Assembly: GCA_018993155.1 (NCBI GenBank)
Contig: JAGKSX010000022.1
Coordinates: 1-36,239, forward strand
Source: Hydrogenophaga sp.
GTDB lineage: Bacteria; Pseudomonadota; Gammaproteobacteria; Burkholderiales; Burkholderiaceae_C
Length of the DNA stretch: 36,239 bases
Reading direction: 5' to 3'
The notes beneath the pieces are model-generated. The model saw only the letters and a list, made by a program, of their open reading frames with translations, did no database searches and was not told where the DNA came from. The position numbers were made by a program, and so were the translations under genes. Positions 1-8,302 of the stretch are shown one piece after another (within the stretch, counting starts at the first letter, position 1; each line of letters starts with the position of its first letter).

Positions 1-260
1 ATGAAGGCCTCGACGTTCATGTCCGCTGCGTGGGTTCTAAGCCATCGGCCGATGTACCGGATCGAGGCGCAGCGCAGCGTCTCAGGGCTTTTTGGGTCGA
101 GCGCGTAGCAGACGTATCGTTCCAGTTCGAATAGGTGCGTATCAGACCCGCTGGGGAAAGGCATGGCCAGAAGCAGGGGGTGCCGAAGCTTGAAGGGAAG
201 GTCGGTGAACAGGGCTGGTGCCCTGGCGGGAATGCGGGATTCCGGATGTGCTGTTTCCAT
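1..260 (-). CDS. Partial hypothetical protein, N-terminal 86 residues, runs off the left edge
   Basis: An open frame starts at an ATG whose complement is at 258-260 and stays open to the left edge. A good ribosome-binding sequence (GGAGAG) sits 4 bases upstream of the ATG, which is why I prefer this start over other frames here. The visible protein begins METAHPESRIP and continues with mixed polar and hydrophobic residues, including a patch reading LERYVCYALDPKSPETLR and then RYIGRWLRTH. I do not recognise a family, signal peptide or membrane segment. It is transcribed away from the regulator gene at 755, so the gap between them could hold divergent promoters. The alternative, a chance open frame, cannot be excluded because only 260 bases are visible. 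Confidence 0.45.
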   Translation of the reverse strand, partial: METAHPESRIPARAPALFTDLPFKLRHPLLLAMPFPSGSDTHLFELERYVCYALDPKSPETLRCASIRYIGRWLRTHAADMNVEAF

Positions 261-754
261 GCTGCTCTCCACAAGAACGTTGCGGTTCAAGCTGCGCAGC
301 AGCCTTCGGAGAGCAACCAATAGGGCGGGGGAATTAATGCGATTTCCGCCCGCTTGCGAGCAACTTTAGGCCAGTCAAAGGAGCGCCGCAAGACCTCACT
401 TCTCAGCCTTTCGCCGTGCGCTGTGTGTATGAGATATCTCTATGCGAGCAAACGGGCCGACTTTCATAGACAACAACCCAGCGGCTGCCGTTTGTCGGCT
501 AGCTCGGCGGAGTTGCTGTCGCGCTGTCGCACTCCGCTGACCGGACGCATTTGACGATCGAAGGAGGCCGGTTCATACGATCGTGAAAACCGATCTTCAT
601 CTACAGCCATGACCCAACCCGCCCTTAGGATCGAATTACCGGCGCCCGGCTCATCGTGACGATGAACCGTCCCCAGACATGCAATGCTTTTTCCGACCGA
701 GCGCTGCAGCATGACGTCGACAATCGGCGCTGATGGTGTCCGTGGCTTGCTAAC
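261..754. other. Intergenic gap with small palindromes, no gene recognised
   Basis: About 490 bases separate two divergently read genes. No frame in it reads like a protein. Two short symmetric sites are visible: a perfect 10-base palindrome GAGATATCTC at 431-440, and an inverted repeat TCATCG-TGA-CGATGA at 651-665. Either could be a regulator site for the divergent genes, but nothing links them to a known protein. No clear sigma-70 promoter was identified by eye. Confidence 0.4.
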
Positions 755-3511
755 ATGGCCCGATCTGGTGGCAGAACGCCGCCGGCAACCCCCTTGGAAA
801 CAGCAGCCGCCATGACCCGTCCCGCCCGGTCCGCCCGACCGCTCGGCTCCCACCACCTGATGAAGCGCGAGCCCCTGATGGCCCGCCTCATGGAGGCGCG
901 GCGACAGCGCTGCATGGTGGTGATCGGTCAGGCGGGCAGCGGCAAGACCAGCACCTTGCTGGCCTGGCGCAGGGAGCTGGTGGCGCTGGATTTCGACGTG
1001 GCCTTCCTGGCGCTCGCGACCGAGCACAACCAGCTCCAGCGCTTTCTGGGCGATTTGCTGGCGAGCATGGCCGGCTTAGACCCGGCGATCGTGGCCGAGG
1101 CCGGGCTGTTGACCGAGGGTGTGAGCACCGAGGCCGAGATCGAGCACTGGACCATCGCCCTGGTGCAGGGCATTGCGCTGCGACAGCGCGAGCTGGTGGT
1201 GATGCTCGACGACCTGCAGCACGTGCGCGACCCGCGCATCTTTCGTGCCATCCAGTGGCTGCTGGACTACGCACCGGCGCATTTCCATCTCGCCCTGAGT
1301 TCGCGCAGCGCGCTGCCGCTGTCCTTCGAGCGCATGCGCGCCAAGGCGCTGGTGACCGAGCTGGACATGCGCGACCTGCGTTTCAGCGCCGAAGAGTCCG
1401 AGCGCTACCTGCGCGAGCAGCTCGGCAGCATCGACCAGCACGACGCCCTCGCGCTGCACGAGCTCACCGATGGTTGGGTGGCTGGCCTGCAGTTGTTCGC
1501 GCTCGACCTGCGCACCCGGGAAGGTGGCAGCACCGCCGGTTACGCGCCGGTGCGCGTACGGGACGCGCAAGCCTTCGCCCGCTATTTCGAGCGCGAGGTG
1601 CTGGTGCGCCTGGCGCCGGAGGAGCTGGACATCTTGACCCGCGTGTCGGTCTGCAGCCGCTTCAGCGTGCCGCTGTGCGCCTCGCTCCTGAGCGACACCC
1701 AGCCCCTGCCGCGCGTGCGGGCCCGGCTCGCCCGGCTGGAGAAGGACAATTTCTTCATCACCCCGATCGCCAGCGGCGAGCGCGAGCCATGGTACCGCCT
1801 GCACCCCCTGCTGCGCGAGACCCTGCTCGCTCGCGTCGCGCAGTGGCCGGACGAGGATCGCCGGGCGCTGCACGTGGCCGCCTGCCGATGGTTCAACGCC
1901 CGGGGCGACGTGGAAGACGCGGTGTTCCACGCCGTGCAGGCCGGTGACATGGTGCAGGCGGTGGCCCTGGTGGAAGCCAGCGCGCACGACCTGCTCTCCA
2001 GCGGCGAGCTGTTGCAACTCGGGCAACTGCTGCACCACTTGCCGGCCGAGGCGATCGTTCGGCATTTCGACCTGCACCTGGCCCAGGCCTACCTGGCCAT
2101 GTACGCCCGTGACTTCGACGCTTGCGAAGCCAGCCTGCGGCGCATGGAAGCACGCCGCGACACGCTCGATACCCGCCAGCGCTACGACCTGTTGCTGCTG
2201 CGCTGCGGTCTGGCGGTGCAGCAGGACCGGCTCGACACGGTGCTCGAGCGCCGCGAAGCCTTGCAAGCGATCCCGCCCGATGCCGAGGACCTGGCCTGGA
2301 CCAGCCGTGCCAACCTGCTGGCCTGGTCCTACATCCACCAGGGTGCGTACGAGCAGGCGAGGCGTGTTCTCGAAGAGGCGCAGGGCCGCAGCGGCGCCCA
2401 ACTCAGCGCCATGCTGGGCCGTTGCATGGTTGCGGTGAGCCTGGGGCGCCAGGGCCGTTATAGCGAGGCCGAGCACCTCGCGCGCGAGGTGCTGCGCAGC
2501 GCCGAGCAGCGCGACACGGGGCATGGCGGTGTGGGCTGTATGGCCGCGGCCGTGCTGGCCGACGTACTGTACGAGACCGACGAGGTCGAGACCGCGCAAG
2601 CCTTGCTGGAGCCGCGCATTACCGCGATCGCGCGGCTAACATTGCCGGGCTTCGTGCTGCATGCGCTCTCGACGCTGGCCAGCGGCCACCGGCTGGCCGG
2701 CCGCGCGGACCAGGCCTTGAGCAGCATCGAACGGCTGGAAGCATACGCGCTGCGTTACCGTTTCGACCGCGTGCTGGCCCAGGCGCTGGGCCTGCGCTTG
2801 CGGCACCACCTCGTGCTGGGCGAGATGGACGACGCGGTGAGGGCCGTGCAACGGTTGGAGCAACTTGCGCAAACACATTGCGGCGGTCGCTCGGTCACCG
2901 TGCGCATCGCCGACGGCCTTCAACGCGCCCAGATCGACATGGCGCTCTACCTGCAGGATTTCGCCACGGCGGCGCGGCTGTTGAAAGAGCGTTTTGCCTC
3001 AGGCCGGCGTAGGGGCGACAGGGCATCGGCCGCGCTGGAACTGCAGTGGGCGCTGGCGTGTTTCGGGTTGAATGAACCCGGCGAAGCGCTCCAGCACCTG
3101 CTGTCCGGTTTGCACACCGGCCACGCGTTCGGCCTGGTGCGCTCCATGCTCGACGTGTCTGCCGAGGTGCCGCGCATGCTGCGCGAGCGCCTTCCCCGAG
3201 AAAACCTGGAGCCGGTGCTAGCGTTCTATGTGGGGCGCCTGCTGGCGGCTGCCGAGCGGCCGCGCGTGGCGCTGCCGGGTGGGGCAGGGCAGCCGTCTGC
3301 CTCGCGCGCTGTGCTGGCCCTGCTGAGCGAGCGCGAGCACGAGGTGTTGACGCTGGTGGCGCAGGCCATGCCCAACAAGAAGATCGCGCTCCTGCTCGAC
3401 GTGTCGCTCGACACCGTCAAGTTCCACCTCAAGAACATCTACGGCAAGCTGGGCGTGAGTGCCCGGGGTCAGGCCGTGGCGCGTTTGCGCGATCTCGACG
3501 CCACGCGCTGA
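755..3511 (+). CDS. LAL/MalT-type LuxR-family transcriptional regulator with STAND ATPase domain
   Basis: A large ATP-binding LuxR (LAL) regulator of 918 residues, normal for this class. Domains in order: a P-loop NTPase with Walker A GQAGSGKT at residues 58-65 and Walker B VVMLDDLQ at about 148-155; a winged-helix and helical middle part with TPR-like helices at roughly 350-830; and a C-terminal LuxR HTH at about 858-915 (SEREHEVLTL, then NKKIALLLDVSLDTVKFHLKNIYGKLGV). Family knowledge: these proteins bind an inducer and ATP, oligomerise and activate neighbouring catabolic operons. It sits directly before the nine-gene acyl-CoA operon in the same direction, so that operon is the likely target (inference). 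The start is uncertain: neither ATG 755 nor ATG 812 has a strong ribosome-binding site, and 812 would give a more usual N-terminus. A weak 5-bp stem (3528-3541) follows the stop. Confidence 0.9.
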   Translation: MARSGGRTPPATPLETAAAMTRPARSARPLGSHHLMKREPLMARLMEARRQRCMVVIGQAGSGKTSTLLAWRRELVALDFDVAFLALATEHNQLQRFLGDLLASMAGLDPAIVAEAGLLTEGVSTEAEIEHWTIALVQGIALRQRELVVMLDDLQHVRDPRIFRAIQWLLDYAPAHFHLALSSRSALPLSFERMRAKALVTELDMRDLRFSAEESERYLREQLGSIDQHDALALHELTDGWVAGLQLFALDLRTREGGSTAGYAPVRVRDAQAFARYFEREVLVRLAPEELDILTRVSVCSRFSVPLCASLLSDTQPLPRVRARLARLEKDNFFITPIASGEREPWYRLHPLLRETLLARVAQWPDEDRRALHVAACRWFNARGDVEDAVFHAVQAGDMVQAVALVEASAHDLLSSGELLQLGQLLHHLPAEAIVRHFDLHLAQAYLAMYARDFDACEASLRRMEARRDTLDTRQRYDLLLLRCGLAVQQDRLDTVLERREALQAIPPDAEDLAWTSRANLLAWSYIHQGAYEQARRVLEEAQGRSGAQLSAMLGRCMVAVSLGRQGRYSEAEHLAREVLRSAEQRDTGHGGVGCMAAAVLADVLYETDEVETAQALLEPRITAIARLTLPGFVLHALSTLASGHRLAGRADQALSSIERLEAYALRYRFDRVLAQALGLRLRHHLVLGEMDDAVRAVQRLEQLAQTHCGGRSVTVRIADGLQRAQIDMALYLQDFATAARLLKERFASGRRRGDRASAALELQWALACFGLNEPGEALQHLLSGLHTGHAFGLVRSMLDVSAEVPRMLRERLPRENLEPVLAFYVGRLLAAAERPRVALPGGAGQPSASRAVLALLSEREHEVLTLVAQAMPNKKIALLLDVSLDTVKFHLKNIYGKLGVSARGQAVARLRDLDATR

Positions 3512-3546
3512 GCCGCTGGCGCCATCCCGGGGACACCCCCGCGCAC

Positions 3547-3563
3547 CTACACCAAAGGGGTAG
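3547..3563. promoter_or_regulatory. Imperfect palindrome, candidate LuxR/LAL operator
   Basis: The sequence CTACACC-AAA-GGGGTAG is an inverted repeat with 7-base arms and one mismatch. It lies 100 bases before the solute-binding protein gene and just after the LAL regulator gene. Dyads of this size are the normal target of LuxR-type HTH dimers. Assignment to the neighbouring regulator is inference from position and symmetry only. Confidence 0.35.
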
Positions 3564-3662
3564 TGTGTCGGGCTGCCCGGGTGGCGATCATGCGGTCCTC
3601 GCACACGGACAGGGCCGCTGTCCCGCTGGCGAAGTCCCACAACTCGGAATTGGAGACAAACG

Positions 3663-4622
3663 ATGAATCGCATTGCAAAAGCGGGCGTTGCCCTGTTGCT
3701 TGGCGTCGCGGCCAGCCTGGCGTTGGCCTTTCCAGACAAACCGGTGCGCATCGTGCTGCCCTACCCGGCGGGCGGCCCGACCGACGCCGTGGCGCGTACG
3801 GTGGCCGAGCGGCTCAGCGCCACCTGGGGGCAACCGGTCATCGTGGAAAACCGCCCGGGCGCCAACGGCGCGATCGGCACCGAGCTCGTGGCGAAAAGCC
3901 CGGCGGACGGCTACACCTTGCTGCTGCACTCGCCGATCATGCTGTCCACCGAGATGACGCGGCCCACGGTGCGCTACCGCACGCTGAAGGATTTCAGGCC
4001 CGTTTCGCAGCTGTTCACGACGGCGGTGTTTCTGATGGCGAGCAACCTGAACACGCAGGGCGACCTGAAAGCGGTGGTGGCAACGCCGTCGGCGCGCGCC
4101 GGTGAACTGAACTACGGCACGCACGGCCCGGGCACCACCGGCCACTACATGGGCCGCCGCCTGGAGCGCACGGTGGGCGCAGAGATGACGCACGTGCCCT
4201 TCACGGGCGACGCCACCATCCTCGCGGCCCTGCTGGGCGGGCACATCAAGCTGGGCATTCTGAGCGGTACCGGTGCGAAGAAGGCGCTGGAATCGGGCAA
4301 GGTGCGCGGCCTGGCGGTGGCCAGCGCCGAGCGCTCGCCCCTGATGCCGGAAATCCCCACGTTCCGGGAACAGGGCTTCCAGGGCTTCGACCGCGACAGC
4401 TGGGGCATGTTGCTCGCGCCCACCGGCACACCCGACGCGGTCGTGAACCAGATCGCCCGCGAGGTGGACCGCATCGTCAGGCAGACCGAGGTGGCGCAGC
4501 AGTTCCTCGGCTTCGGCCTGAGCGCCAAGGGCGGCACGGCGGCCGATGCGCTGCACGTGGTCCAGGGCGACTTCGCCTACTGGAGCCGGCTGATCGAAGA
4601 GTTCGGCGTGCTCGCGCAGTGA
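3663..4622 (+). CDS. Bug-family (tripartite tricarboxylate transporter) periplasmic solute-binding protein
   Basis: A 319-residue periplasmic binding protein. Residues 1-22 form a Sec signal peptide (basic MNRIAKAG, then a hydrophobic stretch ending LALA before FPDKPVRIV). The Bug fingerprint follows: FPDKPVRIVLPYPAGGPTD at the mature N-terminus, then VIVENRPGANGAIG and PADGYTLL. Family members bind organic acids such as carboxylates and aromatic acids between two lobes and either feed a TctAB membrane transporter or act as sensors. No TctA or TctB gene is present in the window, as is typical of the many orphan Bug proteins in Burkholderiales. The ATG is preceded by GGAG. Its place at the head of the acyl-CoA operon suggests it captures the substrate of that pathway (inference). 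Confidence 0.9.
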   Translation: MNRIAKAGVALLLGVAASLALAFPDKPVRIVLPYPAGGPTDAVARTVAERLSATWGQPVIVENRPGANGAIGTELVAKSPADGYTLLLHSPIMLSTEMTRPTVRYRTLKDFRPVSQLFTTAVFLMASNLNTQGDLKAVVATPSARAGELNYGTHGPGTTGHYMGRRLERTVGAEMTHVPFTGDATILAALLGGHIKLGILSGTGAKKALESGKVRGLAVASAERSPLMPEIPTFREQGFQGFDRDSWGMLLAPTGTPDAVVNQIAREVDRIVRQTEVAQQFLGFGLSAKGGTAADALHVVQGDFAYWSRLIEEFGVLAQ

Positions 4623-4684
4623 GCTTTCGGCGCCACCCGCGGCATGGACCGCGCGGGGTGCCTCTTCCTCTGAAAGAAACCAAG

Positions 4685-6127
4685 ATGTACGGAATCACCG
4701 GGCATGGCACCTACGTGCCCCGCCTTCGCATGCGCCGCGAAACCATCGCCGCCGCCCACCGCTGGATGGCGCCCGGCCTGGCGGCGGGCGCGAAAGGCCA
4801 GCGCGCCTTCTGCAGCTGGGACGAAGACAGCACCACCATGGCCGTGGAAGCCGCGCGCAAGGTGCTGGACGCGCAGGCGCGTTCCGCCGTGCGCTCGCTC
4901 ACGGTCGCCACCACCCGCGCGGCCTTCGAAGACCTGCCGACCTCCAGCCTCGTGGCCAATGCCCTGGCACTGCCCGAGGCGCTCCGCGCGGCCGACCTGG
5001 GCCAGTCGCAGCGCGCTGGCGTGAGCGGCCTGCTGGCCCAGCTGCGCGCGGCCGATGGCCCCGCGCTCGTGATCGCCAGCGACCACCCCGGCGCCAAGGC
5101 AGCCAGCGCGCAGGAACTGAGCTACGGCGCGGGCGCGGCGGCCTTCTCGTTGGGCAGCGAGGGCGTGATCGCCCAGCTGATCGGGGCCCACAGCGTGTGG
5201 AACATGTTCGTCGACCACTTCCGCTCCAGCGAGTCGAAGCATGACTACTACTGGGAGGAGCGCTGGATCCGCGACGAGGGCTACGCCCGCATCGTGCCGG
5301 ACGCCGTGGCCGCCGCGCTCAAGTCGGCCAACCTGGCGCCCGCGCAGGTGAAACACTTCATCTTCGCCTCGCCTCTCAAGGGCAGCGGTGCGATGGTCGC
5401 CAAGCGCTGCGGCATCGCGGTGGACACGCTCGACAGCACGCTCGACGAGCAGTGCGGGTATGCCGGCGCCGCCCACCCGGCCCTGATGCTGGCTGACGCG
5501 CTCGAACGCTGCCAGCCCGGCGAGGTGCTGGTGCTGGTCGGCTTCGGCCAGGGATGCGACGTGCTGGTGCTGCGCGCCACCGACGCGATCCAGACCTACC
5601 AGACACGCGGCAGCGTGCGCGCCGCTCTGGCAGACGCCCAGGTGCACGGCGACTATCTGCGCATGCTGTCGTACGACAAGGGCATCGAACTGGAATGGGG
5701 CATGCGCGCGGAGAAGCCGATCAAGACGGCGCTGAGCGAGCAACATCGGTCGGCCGACCAGCTAGGCGCGATGGTGGCTTGCAAGTGCACGCGCTGCGGC
5801 ACCGTGCAGTTTCCGCGCCTGGCGTACTGCGTGGGAGAAGGCTGCGGTGCACCGGCCGCCGAGAGCGCGCCTGTGCCCCTGAGCGACGTGCCGTCGAAGC
5901 TGCTGACCTGCACCGCCGACTGGCTGTCCTACCACCCCGCGCCCCCGCTGCACGTGGGTTTCGTGCAGTTCGACAACGGCGCACGGGTGCTGATGGAGAT
6001 CGTCGATGTCGGCGCGGCCGGGCTCGACGTAGGCACGCCGCTGCGCATGACCTACCGCATCAAGGACGTGGACACCGCACGCGGCTACACACGCTATTTC
6101 TGGAAAGCCACGCCCCTGGCGGCGTGA
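4685..6127 (+). CDS. HMG-CoA-synthase-like thiolase-fold protein fused to a C-terminal DUF35 (zinc ribbon plus OB-fold)
   Basis: A 480-residue fusion. Residues 1-300 follow the archaeal HMG-CoA synthase/KAS III fold: opening MYGITGHGTYVPRLR, the FCSWDEDSTTMAVEAAR block at 42-58, and a late GFGQGCDVLVLR strand at 286-297. Residues 366-387 form a zinc ribbon (Cys366, 368, 371, 382, 387), followed by an OB-fold to the end, together the DUF35 module. Catalytic positions are substituted. In the segment DLGQSQRAGVSG (104-115), Gln109 takes the place of the nucleophilic Cys (archaeal pattern DLEFACKAGTAG). Ala228 takes the place of the catalytic His, and Cys257 that of the Asn. It is therefore unlikely to be an ordinary HMG-CoA synthase. 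DUF35 proteins partner thiolases, and the next gene is one, so a complex is likely (inference). Start chosen at the ATG that opens the conserved fold; an upstream in-frame start would add 22 non-conserved residues. Confidence 0.82.
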   Translation: MYGITGHGTYVPRLRMRRETIAAAHRWMAPGLAAGAKGQRAFCSWDEDSTTMAVEAARKVLDAQARSAVRSLTVATTRAAFEDLPTSSLVANALALPEALRAADLGQSQRAGVSGLLAQLRAADGPALVIASDHPGAKAASAQELSYGAGAAAFSLGSEGVIAQLIGAHSVWNMFVDHFRSSESKHDYYWEERWIRDEGYARIVPDAVAAALKSANLAPAQVKHFIFASPLKGSGAMVAKRCGIAVDTLDSTLDEQCGYAGAAHPALMLADALERCQPGEVLVLVGFGQGCDVLVLRATDAIQTYQTRGSVRAALADAQVHGDYLRMLSYDKGIELEWGMRAEKPIKTALSEQHRSADQLGAMVACKCTRCGTVQFPRLAYCVGEGCGAPAAESAPVPLSDVPSKLLTCTADWLSYHPAPPLHVGFVQFDNGARVLMEIVDVGAAGLDVGTPLRMTYRIKDVDTARGYTRYFWKATPLAA

Positions 6128-6141
6128 GGAGCAGTACCACC

Positions 6142-7341
6142 ATGGCAACAGGTATCAAGGACAAGGTCGCCATCATCGGCATGGGCTGCTCGCGCTTCGG
6201 CGAGCGTTACGACGCGGGCACGCACGACTTGATGGCGGAAGCCTTCAACGAGGCGCTGCAGGACGCCGGCATCGAGCGCAAACAGATCGACGCCGCGTGG
6301 TTCGGCTCCTGCCTCGACCAGATCAACATCGGCAACTCGGCCATTCCTGCGTCGCTGGCGCTGCGGCTCGACGGCATTCCCGTGAGCCGTATGGAGAATA
6401 TGTGCGCCACCGGCACCGAGGCGCTGCGCGGCGCGGCCTACGCCGTTGCCTCCGGCGCGGTCGACATCGCCTTGGCCATCGGCGCGGAGAAGCTCAAGGA
6501 CACCGGCTACGGCGGCCTGCCGCCGACCTACAAGGGCACGTTCAACGACCTGTGGATGCCGCTGGGCTCGGCGCCCGCCGGCTTTGCGCAGCTGGCCGAT
6601 GGCTACCGCACGCGCTACGGGATTTCGAAGGAAGAACTCAAGCGCGCCATTGCCCGCGTGTCCTGGAAGAGCCACCAGAACGGCGTGCTCAGCCCTAAGG
6701 CGCATCTGCGCAAGGCCGTCACCATGGAGCAGATCCTGGGCGCGCCGATGATCGCTGACCCTCTCGGCCTGTTCGACTGCTGCGGCGTGAGCGACGGCGC
6801 GGCCTGCGCCATCGTGACCACGCCCGAGATCGCCCGCGCGCTCGGCCGCAAGGACATGGTGACCATAAAAGCGATTCAGTTGAGCGTGAGCTCGGGCATC
6901 GAGTCGACCACCCACACCTGGGACGGCAGCCACGTGCGCAACACCCGCAACGCCGCCAGCCGCGCCTACGCCGAAGCCGGCGTGACCGACCCGCGCCAGC
7001 AGATCTCGCTGATGGAGGTGCACGACTGCTTCTCCATCACCGAGCTGGTCACCATGGAAGACCTGTTCATCTCCGAACCCGGCCGCGCCGTGCACGACGT
7101 GCTCGACGGTTTCTACGACCGCGAAGGCGGTGGTGTTCCCTGCCAGGTCGACGGCGGCCTCAAGTGCTTCGGCCACCCTATCGGCGCCTCGGGCCTGCGC
7201 ATGGCCTACGAGGTCTACAACCAGCTGCAAGGCCGCGCGGGCGAACGCCAGTTGGCCAGCCCGAGCCTGGGCCTCACCCACAACCTGGGCGGTGTGCCGT
7301 ACCAGGGCGTGGCCGCCGTGAGCCTGCTGGGCTTGCACTGA
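6142..7341 (+). CDS. SCP2-type thiolase (acetyl-CoA acetyltransferase family)
   Basis: A 399-residue thiolase with GGAG ahead of its ATG, 14 bases after the DUF35 fusion. The acyl-accepting Cys is Cys88 in ENMCATG. HDCF follows at 294-297, and the GHP loop KCFGHPIGASG at 341-351 carries His345. The second catalytic Cys of biosynthetic thiolases, usually in a C-terminal CxG motif, is replaced by THNLGG (379-384), as in the SCP2/SCPx-like lineage. This lineage includes degradative thiolases and the retro-aldolases of steroid side-chain breakdown that work with DUF35 proteins. The role here is thiolytic or retro-aldol release of a short acyl-CoA at the end of the oxidation spiral (inference). 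The immediate neighbour with a DUF35 domain supports a two-protein complex. Confidence 0.88.
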   Translation: MATGIKDKVAIIGMGCSRFGERYDAGTHDLMAEAFNEALQDAGIERKQIDAAWFGSCLDQINIGNSAIPASLALRLDGIPVSRMENMCATGTEALRGAAYAVASGAVDIALAIGAEKLKDTGYGGLPPTYKGTFNDLWMPLGSAPAGFAQLADGYRTRYGISKEELKRAIARVSWKSHQNGVLSPKAHLRKAVTMEQILGAPMIADPLGLFDCCGVSDGAACAIVTTPEIARALGRKDMVTIKAIQLSVSSGIESTTHTWDGSHVRNTRNAASRAYAEAGVTDPRQQISLMEVHDCFSITELVTMEDLFISEPGRAVHDVLDGFYDREGGGVPCQVDGGLKCFGHPIGASGLRMAYEVYNQLQGRAGERQLASPSLGLTHNLGGVPYQGVAAVSLLGLH

Positions 7342-7366
7342 GTTTTCATATCTCTCGAACCGTTGA

Positions 7367-8290
7367 ATGGACATGCACATGAAGTCGCTTGAAGGAAAAG
7401 TCATCATCGTGACCGGCGCGGGTGCCGGTGTGGGGCGCGGCATCGCGCGCGAGGCGGCGCGCCAGGGCGCGAAGGTCGTGGTGAACGATCTGGGCGTGAA
7501 GATCGATGGCTCCGAGGCCAGTGCCGGCCCCGCGCAGGAAACCGTGGAGCTGATCCAGGCCGAAGGTGGTGTGGCTGTTGCCAACACCGACAGCGTGGCC
7601 GACTGGAGCGGCGCCCAGCGCATCGTGCAGCAGGCCATGGACCTCTACGGCCGCGTGGACGGCGTGGTGAACAACGCCGGCAACCTGCGCGACGCACTGT
7701 TCCACAAGATGACCGAGGACGAGTTCGACGCCGTGATCCGTGTGCACCTCAAGGGCAGCTGGAACGTGGCGCGCGCGGCCGCACCACACTTCAAGGAACA
7801 GCAGAGCGGTGCCCTCGTGCACATGACCTCCACTTCGGGCCTGGTCGGCAATCTGGGCCAGGCCAACTACGCGGCGGCCAAGATGGGCATCGTCGGCCTG
7901 TCCAAATCCATCGCGGTGGACATGCAGAAGTTCGGCGTGCGCTCCAACTGCATCGCACCGTTCGCCTTCACCCGCATGGTCGGCAGCATCCCCACCGACA
8001 CGCCCGAGAAGGCCGCGCGCATGAAGACGCTGATGAGCATGGAGTCCGACAAGATCGCGCCCTTCACGCTGGCGCTGCTGAGCGACGCGGCCAGAGATGT
8101 GACCGGGCAGATCTTCGGCGTGCGCAACAACGAGGTGTTCCTGTTCTCGCAACCGCGCCCGATCCGCACCATCCACGATGCGGCCGGCTGGACCGTGCAG
8201 GGCTGCATCGAGCGCGCCCTTCCTTCGTTCAAGCCGTCGATGTCGCCGCTGGAACTTTCGCGCGACGTGTTCGCCTGGGACCCGATGTAA
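7367..8290 (+). CDS. Short-chain dehydrogenase, MFE2-like 3-hydroxyacyl-CoA dehydrogenase
   Basis: A 307-residue SDR. The NAD-binding motif TGAGAGVGRG is at 16-25, NNAG at 102-105, the catalytic Ser in STS at 155-157, and Tyr168 with Lys172 in NYAAAKMG. The insert after the second strand (NDLGVKIDGSEASAGPAQ) and the extra C-terminal tail are features of the dehydrogenase half of peroxisomal multifunctional enzyme type 2 and its bacterial relatives. These oxidise 3-hydroxyacyl-CoA to 3-ketoacyl-CoA. The next gene encodes the matching hydratase 2, so the two proteins reproduce the two MFE2 activities as separate chains. Three in-frame ATGs (7367, 7373, 7379) are possible starts; none has a strong ribosome-binding site. 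Confidence 0.85.
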   Translation: MDMHMKSLEGKVIIVTGAGAGVGRGIAREAARQGAKVVVNDLGVKIDGSEASAGPAQETVELIQAEGGVAVANTDSVADWSGAQRIVQQAMDLYGRVDGVVNNAGNLRDALFHKMTEDEFDAVIRVHLKGSWNVARAAAPHFKEQQSGALVHMTSTSGLVGNLGQANYAAAKMGIVGLSKSIAVDMQKFGVRSNCIAPFAFTRMVGSIPTDTPEKAARMKTLMSMESDKIAPFTLALLSDAARDVTGQIFGVRNNEVFLFSQPRPIRTIHDAAGWTVQGCIERALPSFKPSMSPLELSRDVFAWDPM

Positions 8291-8302
8291 ATCGAGCGCC
8301 GC

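Noticed and set aside
1076-2599. Long open frame on the minus strand inside the LAL regulator gene
   Set aside because: It is the antisense shadow of a GC-rich gene; the plus strand has an intact ATPase-HTH protein, and the antisense protein is low complexity.
4685-6127. Annotation as an ordinary HMG-CoA synthase
   Set aside because: The Cys, His and Asn catalytic positions are all substituted, so the standard reaction is unlikely.
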